NCBI GenBank assembly: GCA_963807735.1
Contig: CAWEDI010000049.1
Span: 1-64,000 of the forward strand
Origin: Roseiarcus sp963807735
GTDB taxonomy: Bacteria > Pseudomonadota > Alphaproteobacteria > Rhizobiales > Beijerinckiaceae
Direction of reading: 5' to 3'
DNA: 64,000 nt
The position numbers and the translations under genes are program-made. Positions within the stretch are counted from its first letter, which is position 1; each line of letters starts with the position of its first letter. Shown here piece by piece: positions 16,858 to 25,484 of the stretch. The notes below the pieces were generated by a model. That model searched no databases. It was not told where the DNA came from and worked only from the letters and a program-made list of their open reading frames with translations.

Positions 16858-17640
16858 ATGGCTTTCCTGCTGTCCCGGCCCGCATCGCGCCCGGCGTCTC
16901 CAAGCCGGGGTCGGTTGCGCGACTACGGCTGGGGCCGGCGCGCATTCCTCGTCGTCGCGGCCTTTGTGGGGTCGGCGGCGCTCGCCTACGGCGCCAATCT
17001 CGCCAGTCGCAACGCGCTATGGCAGGTCGTGCGCGCCTGCATGCTGGACAAGTCGACGACAGGCTCGCCGTTGCCATGCCAGCAGGTGGAGCTTGGCGAC
17101 GCCGGCTTCGCCGTGCTGCGGCCGCCGTTCGGCCGTCCCGACACGATCCTGACCCCGACCCGGCGGATCGTCGGGCTCGAAGACCCGCAGTTGCAGACGC
17201 CCGACGCGCCGAACTATTTCGCGCTGGCCTGGGACGCCCGCCACTGGCTCGAGGGGACGGCGCCAGCGGACGACCGGGTGGCGCTCGCGGTCAACTCGCG
17301 GCTGGCGCGTACGCAGGACCAATTGCACATTCACATCGGCTGCCTGTCGGCGAGCTTTGCGTCCCGGCTCAAGGCAGGCGCGCTCGGGCCGGCGCGGGAC
17401 ATCTGGTTTCGCGGGCCGGACATGGGGCCGGGACTGGAGTTGTGGACCTATCGCACGGGCGTCAAGGCATGGCGCGACCTCGAACCCTTCCGTCTATTGC
17501 CAAAGCTGGCGGGCGACGGGCTCCCCCGCACGACGCTGGCGGTGACCCCGACTCCCGCGGAGCTCGTCGTGGTCGCGTTGCGATCACGACCAGGCGGCTG
17601 GTACGCCGCGGCGGAGGACGTCATCGACGCGCGCTGTTGA
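16858..17640 (+). CDS. cdh: CDP-diacylglycerol pyrophosphatase
   Basis: A membrane-anchored HIT-superfamily hydrolase that splits CDP-diacylglycerol into CMP and phosphatidic acid. One N-terminal helix (RAFLVVAAFVGSAALAYGAN) is followed by the conserved blocks LWQVVRACMLDKSTTGSPLPC, VLRPPFGRPDTILTPTRRIVG, APNYFALAWDARH and NSRLARTQDQLHIHIGCLS, which holds the HIT-like His motif. Length about 260 matches Cdh proteins. I use ATG 16858; the in-frame ATG at 16816 is possible. It follows the gamma-glutamyltransferase by 59 bp on the same strand. Confidence 0.87.
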   Translation: MAFLLSRPASRPASPSRGRLRDYGWGRRAFLVVAAFVGSAALAYGANLASRNALWQVVRACMLDKSTTGSPLPCQQVELGDAGFAVLRPPFGRPDTILTPTRRIVGLEDPQLQTPDAPNYFALAWDARHWLEGTAPADDRVALAVNSRLARTQDQLHIHIGCLSASFASRLKAGALGPARDIWFRGPDMGPGLELWTYRTGVKAWRDLEPFRLLPKLAGDGLPRTTLAVTPTPAELVVVALRSRPGGWYAAAEDVIDARC

Positions 17641-17674
17641 AATTGCGGCCAATTCGGAGCGAGGCGCGCTGGCG

Positions 17675-18721
17675 TCACGCGTGGCTCTGGTCCGCCTTCA
17701 CACGCACCGAGCGCGGCAGGAAAACCCCCTCGATCGCGCTGCTTCTGGTGAATAGTCTGATTTGAACGGCGGTGCGCGGATCGCTGACACGGAAGCTCAA
17801 GACAAAGGCGTAGATGCCCTTGGCGGGCATGTCGAAAGTCTTCTCTGTCACGACTTCGTTGATATAGACGTCGGTTGCCGCCTCGACGCCGGAGCTGGCC
17901 CCGTCGATTTCAAATTCAACTCGCGCTGTCCAGTGGCCGACGGGCAGGTGCATGTAAGGACCGTAAAATAATATCCGTGCGGGTCCAGTTAAGTCGAAGG
18001 GCGCGCGCGGAGGACGGTTATCCTGTCGGTAAAACAATTCTTGCGGCCAAACGATCTGCTCCGGCGAGATGCCTTTGGCCAGATCACCATAACTCCTAAT
18101 TGCTCTCTTCACCTCGTTTAATGTTTCCGCATCGACGGTCGCCTTCGCTGCATTGTCTTCAGCCGGTCGATAGGCGCTCCAATCGACTAGTTTTTCGCGA
18201 TCGACTTTTCCCGTTTCGACCAAATAATCAAAGGTTTGTTCGGCTATGCGATCGCTATCCCTTGGAAACAAGTGGTCGATGATCGCCCTCACGATTCCAG
18301 AGGGAGAACCGTCTATCTTTCCTTCAATCCTTAACGCTCTCGCAGCCGCAAACGGCGCGGCGAGCGAAGAAAGCATGGAGGAACAAAGTCGCGCGCCCTC
18401 TCGATAGTCTGGAAGACGAGTGGAGACGACCCAGTCGAGCATGTCGCCAGGGTCTTCGGAAAACGTGATGATCGGAAGCTCTGACGCGCAAACGAAGTTA
18501 ACGAGATCGGACTCTGGGAAGTCGCTCGTCAAAACGACGCTGGCGCCCTCGCGATGTAGGAAGCCCTCTCGCAGCTGATCCAAGTTCGCAACATGCAAGT
18601 GCAGCGTATTGCCGGTAATCGCTTCGACTATGCGGCAAACGAGATTGAAGCCCCAATGCCCGAAAAGTGTCGACACGCCAAACACGGCGACCCCTAGAGG
18701 AGCGAATGCGCGGGCGCCCAT
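17675..18721 (-). CDS. protein of unknown function, next to a methyltransferase
   Basis: A 348-residue product I do not recognise confidently. The N-terminus (APLGVAVFGVSTLFGHWGFNL) is a hydrophobic strand-loop that could be a nucleotide-binding or sulfotransferase-like start. The middle has charged helices, and the C-terminal 120 residues (FYGPYMHLPVGHWTARVEFEI, DMPAKGIYAFVLSFRVSD) look like a beta-sandwich or carbohydrate-binding module. Base composition is lower in G+C than its neighbours. Its partner 178 bp upstream on the same strand is a methyltransferase with similar composition, so a surface-glycan or glycopeptide modification role is possible but unproven. Confidence 0.55.
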   Translation of the reverse strand: MGARAFAPLGVAVFGVSTLFGHWGFNLVCRIVEAITGNTLHLHVANLDQLREGFLHREGASVVLTSDFPESDLVNFVCASELPIITFSEDPGDMLDWVVSTRLPDYREGARLCSSMLSSLAAPFAAARALRIEGKIDGSPSGIVRAIIDHLFPRDSDRIAEQTFDYLVETGKVDREKLVDWSAYRPAEDNAAKATVDAETLNEVKRAIRSYGDLAKGISPEQIVWPQELFYRQDNRPPRAPFDLTGPARILFYGPYMHLPVGHWTARVEFEIDGASSGVEAATDVYINEVVTEKTFDMPAKGIYAFVLSFRVSDPRTAVQIRLFTRSSAIEGVFLPRSVRVKADQSHA

Positions 18722-18899
18722 TACGACCTGCTAGTCTTCACGCTTGGGCCACATCTTGCGCCGGCATGGTTTCCCGGGCGCACGGGTCAAAGCGCACCGT
18801 TGCAACGACTCGTTGGCGCACGCCAGCGCTTTCAAACGGCTCTCCGTCGAGACCATGTCATGCAGCGGAGACGCTTCAGCCGGAGGATTCATTCCGCAG

Positions 18900-19955
18900 C
18901 TACGCCACCCGCTGCACTATCAATCCAATCGAGGTGCAGTCATAGTCGGCGAGCTTCAGCCTGATGTGCGGCTCGTCGCGCACATAGGGCGGCAGATCGA
19001 CGACGGTATCCGCGAAGCCTTCGCCGAGATGAAAATCAATGGGGCTCGGCAAGTAGCCGTCGGCCGCCAACTCCGCCATCAATCGATCGATGTCGCGGCG
19101 CCGATAGACGGACAACCCTTCTGATTCGATCGTCGCGTCGTTCGAACTGAGGTTGAATTCCGTGGTGTGCACGGCGACGCCACCCGGTTTCAGAACCCTC
19201 ATCGTGTTTTTGATGAACTGCAGGCCGTGTTCCAGCGAACCCAGGTGCTCCAGCGCGCAGGCCGACCAGCAAAAGTCGAACTGTTCGTTGAATTTGGGAT
19301 CAATCGCGTTCATGTCGACTTCCGCGAACGAAACGAGCTCCTTGAACATGCGATCGGTGCAAATGCCGCGGTCGTTGAGCACAGAGAGGTCGGTGCTATG
19401 CTGGTTGGAAGTCGCCCAGCCTGCTTGAATTGCGCCCTGGAGCGACTGATCGCTCGCGACGACTTCCGCGCCGAACGACGCATACAGCGCCGGCAGCGGC
19501 TCGTGTCCGACCCCGAAACCGAGGCCCCGCCGGCCGGGCGCCAGCATCCCGCGCTCGTATAGGGCCTGGGAGATATAGGCGAACTCCCACTGCTTGCGAT
19601 GATATCTCGGACGCTCCTTAATAGCCCGCGTCCAAAATCGGTATTGGTCCAGTGAAAAATGCAATTGCTGACAGACTGCGGAGGTAAATGGAATGGGCGC
19701 TGGCGTCGATGACAAGGGCCGTTCATCACCGATAAAGCCGCGATAGACGCCATTGGAGCCTTCGCCGCGATTTCCGAGCACGGCGGCCGGATTGTAAAGA
19801 GGGTCAGTCCGAGCAAGCCTGTTTTCGACTTGACCTCGATATTGTTCGAGCAGCGCTCCGAGCCGGTCTACCTTTGCCGATAAGTCATCGATGCTTTTTC
19901 TGAGTTCCGATTCTCCGGAAGCTTTGTCGATCAATTTCAGCATCCTCAACCTCAA
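18900..19955 (-). CDS. class I SAM-dependent methyltransferase with N-terminal coiled coil
   Basis: A 351-residue product. Residues 10-50 (ELRKSIDDLSAKVDRLGALL) form a coiled coil. Motif I of a Rossmann methyltransferase is GLGFGVGHEPLPALYASFG, with the acidic residue of motif II in AEVVASD. Later motifs are FDFCWSACALEHLGSLEHG and MRVLKPGGVAVHTTEFNL. Such coiled-coil methyltransferases are common in polysaccharide loci, where they methylate sugar residues; that role is inferred. Composition is lower in G+C than the flanking operons, like gene 17675-18721, suggesting acquisition as a pair. Confidence 0.8.
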   Translation of the reverse strand: MRLRMLKLIDKASGESELRKSIDDLSAKVDRLGALLEQYRGQVENRLARTDPLYNPAAVLGNRGEGSNGVYRGFIGDERPLSSTPAPIPFTSAVCQQLHFSLDQYRFWTRAIKERPRYHRKQWEFAYISQALYERGMLAPGRRGLGFGVGHEPLPALYASFGAEVVASDQSLQGAIQAGWATSNQHSTDLSVLNDRGICTDRMFKELVSFAEVDMNAIDPKFNEQFDFCWSACALEHLGSLEHGLQFIKNTMRVLKPGGVAVHTTEFNLSSNDATIESEGLSVYRRRDIDRLMAELAADGYLPSPIDFHLGEGFADTVVDLPPYVRDEPHIRLKLADYDCTSIGLIVQRVA

Positions 19956-20083
19956 CTTGTCGTTGCCTAGATTTTTTCAATTTCGAGAGGCTTTTTATTG
20001 CCTATATCCCGCTGCTAGCGATATATCACCGATCTGTATTTCCGGCAACGACTTCACGTCCCCCCTGCAAAGCTTGCCGGCAA

Positions 20084-23000
20084 CTATATACTCGGTTTCC
20101 ATCGACCCCGCGCCCCCTGCAACGCCCGTGCAATCCAAGTCCGCGTCTCCGCCGGATCGATTACCGCGTCGATCTCCAGCGCGGTCGCCATGTTGATCGC
20201 CTGGCCGCGCTCGTATTGCTCCGCCAGCTGCGATTTGAACAGCGCCTCGCGCGCCGCCGCATCGGGCGCGGCTTCGAGTTCGCGGCGATAGCCGAGCCGC
20301 ACGGCGCCTTCCAGACCCATCGGGCCGAATTCGCCGCTCGGCCACGCCGCCACGAGATCAGGGGCGCGAAAGCCGCCGCCCGCCATCGCCATCGCGCCGA
20401 GCCCGTAGCCGCGGCGCACGACGATCGCAACCCACGGCGCGCTGCGCCGCGCGGCGGCGATGAACAGGTCGGCGCAGGCGCGCACATGGCCGTGGCGCTC
20501 GATTTCCGGGCCGACCATGAAGCCCGGCGTGTCGATCAGCGAGACGATCGGCAGTCCGTGCGCGTCACAAAGTCGCAGGAACCGCGCCGCCTTCGCAGCG
20601 CCTTCGTCGTCGATCGCGCCGCCGAGATGGGCGGGATCATTGGCCAGCACGCCGAGCGGCCGACCCTCGATGCGCCCGAACGCGGCGATCATGCCGGGTC
20701 CGGAACCGGCGCGCAGTTCGAGCATCGCGTCGGCGTCGAGCACGCCGCGGATCAACGCGCGCATATCGTACGCGCGCACGCGGTTCTCAGGGACGGCCGC
20801 GCGCAACGCCCGCGGGTCGCCGGCGGTCGCGTCCGCCTCGCCCTGGAAATACGAAAGGCAAGCCTTCGCCACGGCGACCGCCTGCCGCTCGTCGTCGACG
20901 AGGATGTCGACGACGCCGTTGCGCGCCTGCTCGCTCGCCGGGCCGATCTCCTCGGGGCGGAAGCGGCCGAGCCCGCCGCCCTCGATCATCGCCGGCCCGC
21001 CCATGCCGATATTGGCGTCGCGGGTCGAAACGATCACGTCGCAGCAGCCAAGCAGCGCGGCGTTGCCGGCGAAGCAGCGGCCGGCGACAATCCCGATCAG
21101 CGGCGCGCGCCCGGAAAGCCCGGCGAAACGCGCGAACGTGGTCAGATGCAGCCCGGCGACGATGGCGGCGTCGGTGTCGCCGGGCCTGCCGCCGCCGCCT
21201 TCGGCGAACAGCACGATCGGCAGACGGTTGCGATCGGCGATCTCGATCAGCCGGTCGGTCTTCTCATGGCCGCGCAGCCCCTGCGTGCCCGCCAGCACCG
21301 TCGCGTCGTAAGCAAGCACGGCGGTCTTGGCGCGGTCGGGGCCAAAGCGGGCGCCGTTGACGAGGCCGGTCCCGGTGACGATCCCGTCGGCGGGCGTGTT
21401 GGCGACGAGGTCGGCGAGCGTCCGGCGCGATCGTTGCGCCGCGACGGCGAAGGCGCCGTATTCCTGGAACGAGCCGGGATCGACGAGTTCGGCTATGTTT
21501 TCGCGTGCGGTCCGCAGTCCCAGCGCGTGTCGCTTGGCGATCGCGGCCGGCCGCGCCGCGTCCTCGGTGGCCGCCCAGCGGGCGCCGACGCGGGCGAGAT
21601 CGGCGCGGGGGCGGGCGGCCGGCGTTTCCCGCGTGGTTGACGGCGCCGCCGCTTCGATCTCGTCCAGCGCCGCGAGCGTCGCGCCGGCGGCGACGAAATC
21701 GCCGACGCGGGCGAGAGCGCGCAACCGGCCCGTGGCGGGGGCGGCGACGACATGCTCCATCTTCATCGCCTCGATCACAGCCACCGTCGCGCCCGCTTCG
21801 ATGCGCCCGTCGGCGGCGATCTCGACGATTCGGCCGGCCAGCGGCGCGGCGAGCGCGTCGCCGCTTGCAGCGAGGTCGGGGGCGGCGAAACGGCGGTCGA
21901 GCGTATCGACGTCGAAAGCTTTGCTGTCGAAACCTTCGTCGGCGAGCGCGCGCAGCTTGCCGAGATTGGTCGCGACGCCGGCGATCTCCCATTCGCCGAG
22001 CGCGCGACGCGAACGGCGCGCGGCGTCGGCGAGATCGGCGCCGCGCACGATCAGCTTGGCGATCAGCGGATCGTAGCCGAGCGCGATCTCCTCGCCCTCG
22101 GCGACGCCGAGATCGACGCGCAAGCCCGGCCCAGTCGGCGGGCGCAAACGGGTCAGCCGGCCGCCGCCTTCGGCGACGATCCGCCATTCGATCGCGGCGC
22201 CGCGTGGGGCTGGGGGCGCCGTGAGGCCCAGGTCGGCGAGCCGCGCGCCATCCGCGAGCGCGATCTGCAGCCGCACGAGGTCGATCCCGGTCGTCTCCTC
22301 GGTGACGCCGTGTTCGACCTGCAGGCGCGGATTGGCTTCGAGGAAATAGAACGCGCCGGTCGCATCGAGCAGGAACTCGAAGGTGGCGAGCGTCACGAGG
22401 CCATCGGCGAGGCGCAGCGCGGCGGCGTCGAGCGCGTCACGCAAGGCGGCGGGCAGATCGGGCGGCGCGCTCTCGACCCATTTCTGGCGACGGCGTTGCA
22501 GGGTGCAGTCGCGCTGCCCGGCCGCGATCGCCGACTTTCCGTCGCCGATCACTTGCACTTCGATATGCCGGGCCGGGGCGATCAGCCTTTCGACGAACAC
22601 GCCGCCCTCCCCGAAGCCCCGCTTGGCCTCCGAAGTCGCGCGCGCGTAGGCGTCCTCAAGCTCGGTGGCGTCGTGAACAGGGCGCAGCCCCCGACCGCCG
22701 CCGCCGCCGACCGCCTTCACCATCACCGGCCCGCCGCCCTGCGCGGCGAAGAACGCCCTCGCCTCCTCAAGCGTGACCGGGCCTGCCGTACCCGGCGCGA
22801 CGCGGACGCCCCGCTCCGTCGCATAGGCCCGGGCGCGCGCCTTGTCGCCGAACCGGGCGAGAATCTCCGGCGTGGGGCCGATGAAGCGCAAGCCCGCGTC
22901 GGCGCAGGCGCGGGCGAAATCGGCGCGCTCGCTGAGGAATCCCCAGCCGGGATGCACAGCGTCGCAGCCGGCGGCGCGCGCCGCCTCGATGAGCGCGGCG

Positions 23001-23179
23001 GCGTCGAGATAGGCTGCCGGCCCGGCGCCCTTCAGGAGGCGCGCGGGGCCGGCGACCGTCCAGGCGCCGCGATCATCCTCGGCATGGACCAGGACGCAAT
23101 CGAGGCCGGCGTCCGCCGCCGCGCGGGCGATCCGCAAGGCGGCGTCGCCGCGGTTGGCGATGAGAATGCGCCGCATCAA
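20084..23179 (-). CDS. single-chain acyl-CoA carboxylase (biotin carboxylase-BCCP-carboxyltransferase)
   Basis: A 1031-residue biotin enzyme. Residues 1-445 are the biotin carboxylase (MRRILIANRGDAALRIARAA, Gly-rich ATP loop VGGGGGRGLRPV, EANPRLQVEHGVTEETTG). The BCCP part follows, with biotin-bearing K473 in VIEAMKMEHV. About 550-1031 is the carboxyltransferase (VDPGSFQEYGAFAVAAQRSR, GIVTGTGLVNGARFG, LIDTPGFMVGPEIE). Three domains in one chain fit the long-chain or multi-substrate acyl-CoA carboxylases of alphaproteobacteria rather than the AccABCD housekeeping enzyme. Its start overlaps the stop of the GT39-like gene (ATGA at 23176-23179). Substrate (acetyl-, propionyl- or longer acyl-CoA) cannot be read from sequence. 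Confidence 0.93.
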   Translation of the reverse strand: MMRRILIANRGDAALRIARAAADAGLDCVLVHAEDDRGAWTVAGPARLLKGAGPAAYLDAAALIEAARAAGCDAVHPGWGFLSERADFARACADAGLRFIGPTPEILARFGDKARARAYATERGVRVAPGTAGPVTLEEARAFFAAQGGGPVMVKAVGGGGGRGLRPVHDATELEDAYARATSEAKRGFGEGGVFVERLIAPARHIEVQVIGDGKSAIAAGQRDCTLQRRRQKWVESAPPDLPAALRDALDAAALRLADGLVTLATFEFLLDATGAFYFLEANPRLQVEHGVTEETTGIDLVRLQIALADGARLADLGLTAPPAPRGAAIEWRIVAEGGGRLTRLRPPTGPGLRVDLGVAEGEEIALGYDPLIAKLIVRGADLADAARRSRRALGEWEIAGVATNLGKLRALADEGFDSKAFDVDTLDRRFAAPDLAASGDALAAPLAGRIVEIAADGRIEAGATVAVIEAMKMEHVVAAPATGRLRALARVGDFVAAGATLAALDEIEAAAPSTTRETPAARPRADLARVGARWAATEDAARPAAIAKRHALGLRTARENIAELVDPGSFQEYGAFAVAAQRSRRTLADLVANTPADGIVTGTGLVNGARFGPDRAKTAVLAYDATVLAGTQGLRGHEKTDRLIEIADRNRLPIVLFAEGGGGRPGDTDAAIVAGLHLTTFARFAGLSGRAPLIGIVAGRCFAGNAALLGCCDVIVSTRDANIGMGGPAMIEGGGLGRFRPEEIGPASEQARNGVVDILVDDERQAVAVAKACLSYFQGEADATAGDPRALRAAVPENRVRAYDMRALIRGVLDADAMLELRAGSGPGMIAAFGRIEGRPLGVLANDPAHLGGAIDDEGAAKAARFLRLCDAHGLPIVSLIDTPGFMVGPEIERHGHVRACADLFIAAARRSAPWVAIVVRRGYGLGAMAMAGGGFRAPDLVAAWPSGEFGPMGLEGAVRLGYRRELEAAPDAAAREALFKSQLAEQYERGQAINMATALEIDAVIDPAETRTWIARALQGARGRWKPSI

Positions 23180-24561
23180 TCCCCCTTTTTCGCGCCCGCG
23201 ATCGAAAACAACACGTACGGTTCAAGCTCGACGGACCCGACCCGACGGCGCAGTGTCGTCAGCGGCGTGACTCGGTCGTAGCGACGAGCCAGTTCGTCGG
23301 CGAACGAAGGCGGCCCGAAGCCGAGCCCGTCGCCGCTGACGTCGATGGCTGGCCGGAATGTCCAGCGCTGCGGCTCACCCGCCTCGGCGACTTCGGGCGA
23401 AGGCGGCCCATAGAAGGACAGGAGCGAGGTCGCCGCATAGCCTTGCGCAAGCACGAAGCGGGCATCGTGGGCGCGGGCGAACGCCTCGAGCGCCAGCCCG
23501 CGCCATCCGCCGATCCGCAGCGCCGGGTCGGACGGCCCGAGCGCCGGCCAAGCGAGCGCAATATGCAGATAGGCCGCCACGACGACCGCGCCGCCGAGCG
23601 ACGCCGCCGCGACGGGGACCCACGACCTCATCAGCGCCCGCCCCGCCAGCAGCGCCAGCGCCGGGTAAAGCGGCGCCGGCCAGTTGCCCTGCACCCGGTC
23701 ATGGAGCGCATGCGCCACGAAATAGGCGAGCGCCGGGGCGCACGTCGCCAACAGCAGCCGCACCGGCTGCGAGGGCGCCGCTCGGAGGCGCCAACCCGCG
23801 CACAACGACGCGCCGGCTGTCAGCGGATTGAACAGCAGGAGCTGCGCGCCGACGAACTCGCCGAGATAGCGCGGCGCGAAACCGCGCGCGCCGAGCCGGG
23901 AGCCTTGCTTGAGAAACGTCGCGAAGCCGTGCGTGGCGTTCCATACCAAGAACGGCGAGGCGACGAGCACGGCTATTCCCGCCGCGATCCACGGCCCCGG
24001 CCGCGCCGCTTGCCGGCGCAGCGACGGCGTCGCCATGATCGCCAGCGCGACGCCGAGCGCCAGAAATCCCGCCGTCATCTTGGCGAGCGCCGCCAAGCCG
24101 GCCGCCGCCCCGAGGAGCGGCCAGCCCCAGGCTCGCCCCCGCCATGCTTCGACGAGGGCAAGCAAGCCCAGCGTCCAGAAGAACACCAGCGGCGTATCCG
24201 GCGTCGCCAGCGGCGCGCCCGCGACCAGCGGCGCGCCGACCCAGATCAGCACGGCCACCGCTCCGGTCTGGTCCCCAAATAGCCGCCAGCCGATCCAGGC
24301 GATCAGCGCCGGCAGACACGCGCCCGCCAGCCAGAACGGCGCGCGGACGCCGAATTCGGAGCGGCCGAACAGCGCAACCGAGCCGTGAATCAGCCAGGCG
24401 ACGAGGGGCGGATGATCGTAATAGCCCGCCTGCGGCCAGCGCGCCCACAGCGCATAGTAAGCCTCGTCGAACGTCAGTTCGATATGCGCGGCCGCGACAG
24501 CTTGCGCCGCGGCGAGCGAGAGCGCGGCGACCGCCGCTGCCGACCCCAGCCTCAATTCCAT
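23176..24561 (-). CDS. GT39/ArnT-like integral membrane glycosyltransferase
   Basis: A 461-residue GT-C-fold membrane protein. The first periplasmic loop motif FDEAYYALWARWPQAGYYDHPP is diagnostic of the dolichyl-phosphate-mannose/undecaprenyl-phosphate-arabinose transferase family, the DE pair being the likely catalytic acid. About ten hydrophobic helices and a soluble C-terminal region follow. It should transfer a sugar from a polyprenyl phosphate carrier to a lipid or protein at the outer face of the inner membrane. I take ATG 24561; it overlaps the end of ureD by about 10 bp, and its stop overlaps the carboxylase start. Confidence 0.82.
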   Translation of the reverse strand: MELRLGSAAAVAALSLAAAQAVAAAHIELTFDEAYYALWARWPQAGYYDHPPLVAWLIHGSVALFGRSEFGVRAPFWLAGACLPALIAWIGWRLFGDQTGAVAVLIWVGAPLVAGAPLATPDTPLVFFWTLGLLALVEAWRGRAWGWPLLGAAAGLAALAKMTAGFLALGVALAIMATPSLRRQAARPGPWIAAGIAVLVASPFLVWNATHGFATFLKQGSRLGARGFAPRYLGEFVGAQLLLFNPLTAGASLCAGWRLRAAPSQPVRLLLATCAPALAYFVAHALHDRVQGNWPAPLYPALALLAGRALMRSWVPVAAASLGGAVVVAAYLHIALAWPALGPSDPALRIGGWRGLALEAFARAHDARFVLAQGYAATSLLSFYGPPSPEVAEAGEPQRWTFRPAIDVSGDGLGFGPPSFADELARRYDRVTPLTTLRRRVGSVELEPYVLFSIAGAKKGD

Positions 24562-25379
24562 ACTCGCGGCGCATTCTGGCCCTCCAGCGCGCGCCACGCG
24601 GCGAACAGCCCATCGCGAAGGCGTTGCGGCGACGGGCTTGCGAGCCGCGCGACCAGCATCCCGTCGACGACGCTCGCGCCGGCCTCGAAGCGCGTCCCGG
24701 CGCCCTCCTCCACTTCGGCGAGCGCCGCCCGCAGCGGGTCTAGATCGCCGGCCGCGTCCGGCCCGATCCGGACGAGAGTCGCCAGCGCCCGCGCCCCGGC
24801 GCCGACGGCCGGGCGGTCGAGCGCGGCGCCGGCGTCGTCGATCCGCAGCGCCTCGGCGAAAACAAGACGGCCGCCTCGCTTCAGCCGCCAGCGGTCGGCG
24901 AAGCTCGCCGCGACCCGCGTCTCGCCGTGGGCGAGCCGGCCGAATACGACCGCCTCGAAAATCGTCAGCGTCGCCTGTTCGTCAATGTCGGCCTCGAGCC
25001 GGCGTTCGAGCCGCGCGCCCTCGAACAGCAGCGTCTCCTGCGGCGCCCAGGTCAGCCGGGCGCCGGGGCCAAGTTCGAGCCGCGTCCGCATTTGCGCCGT
25101 CGCGCCGTCGGCGCGGTAGATTTTCTCCTGCGACTGGCTGGTGACGATCGCCGAAGCGCCGGGGCCGGCGCTGACGGCGATGTCAACGCGGTCGCCGCCC
25201 GCCATGCCGCCGCCGGTGTTGACGACGACCGCCTCGCATACGCCCCGCGCCCGCGGAAAGCGCAGACGCCAGCCCCCGGTCTCGTAGACCCGCGCCGGCT
25301 CGGTGCGCGCGCCGGCGCGCGCCAGGGCGAGCCGAAGCTCGGCGCGCACGCGGGGCAGTCGGGCGGTCGGCGCGTTCAT
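24552..25379 (-). CDS. ureD: urease accessory protein UreD
   Basis: A 275-residue UreD/UreH protein. The fingerprints are VVVNTGGGMAGGDRVDIAVSA, TSQSQEKIYRADG, TWAPQETLLFEGARLERRLE and LTIFEAVVFGRLAHGE. UreD is the scaffold on which UreF and UreG load nickel into urease. Length is normal and the frame intact. No urease structural gene (ureA, ureB, ureC) or ureE/F/G lies in this window; the 3' neighbour is the GT39-like gene and upstream is a divergent membrane gene. UreD genes normally stand with ureABC, so this is an isolated copy or the other genes lie elsewhere. Confidence 0.9.
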   Translation of the reverse strand: MNAPTARLPRVRAELRLALARAGARTEPARVYETGGWRLRFPRARGVCEAVVVNTGGGMAGGDRVDIAVSAGPGASAIVTSQSQEKIYRADGATAQMRTRLELGPGARLTWAPQETLLFEGARLERRLEADIDEQATLTIFEAVVFGRLAHGETRVAASFADRWRLKRGGRLVFAEALRIDDAGAALDRPAVGAGARALATLVRIGPDAAGDLDPLRAALAEVEEGAGTRFEAGASVVDGMLVARLASPSPQRLRDGLFAAWRALEGQNAPRVWN

Positions 25380-25484
25380 GGCCTCGTTCGGGTGTCGCCG
25401 ATTTGGCGGGACGGTGTTGCCCGAAGTCCACAGCGGGAGGCGACGTCGCGCGCTATAGAGCCGGTCTTAACGAGCCTTACGCCC

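Noticed and set aside
24927..25484. Extension of the O-antigen-ligase-like gene far upstream
   Set aside because: It overlaps ureD on the opposite strand and lacks a ribosome site; the membrane protein starts at 25485.
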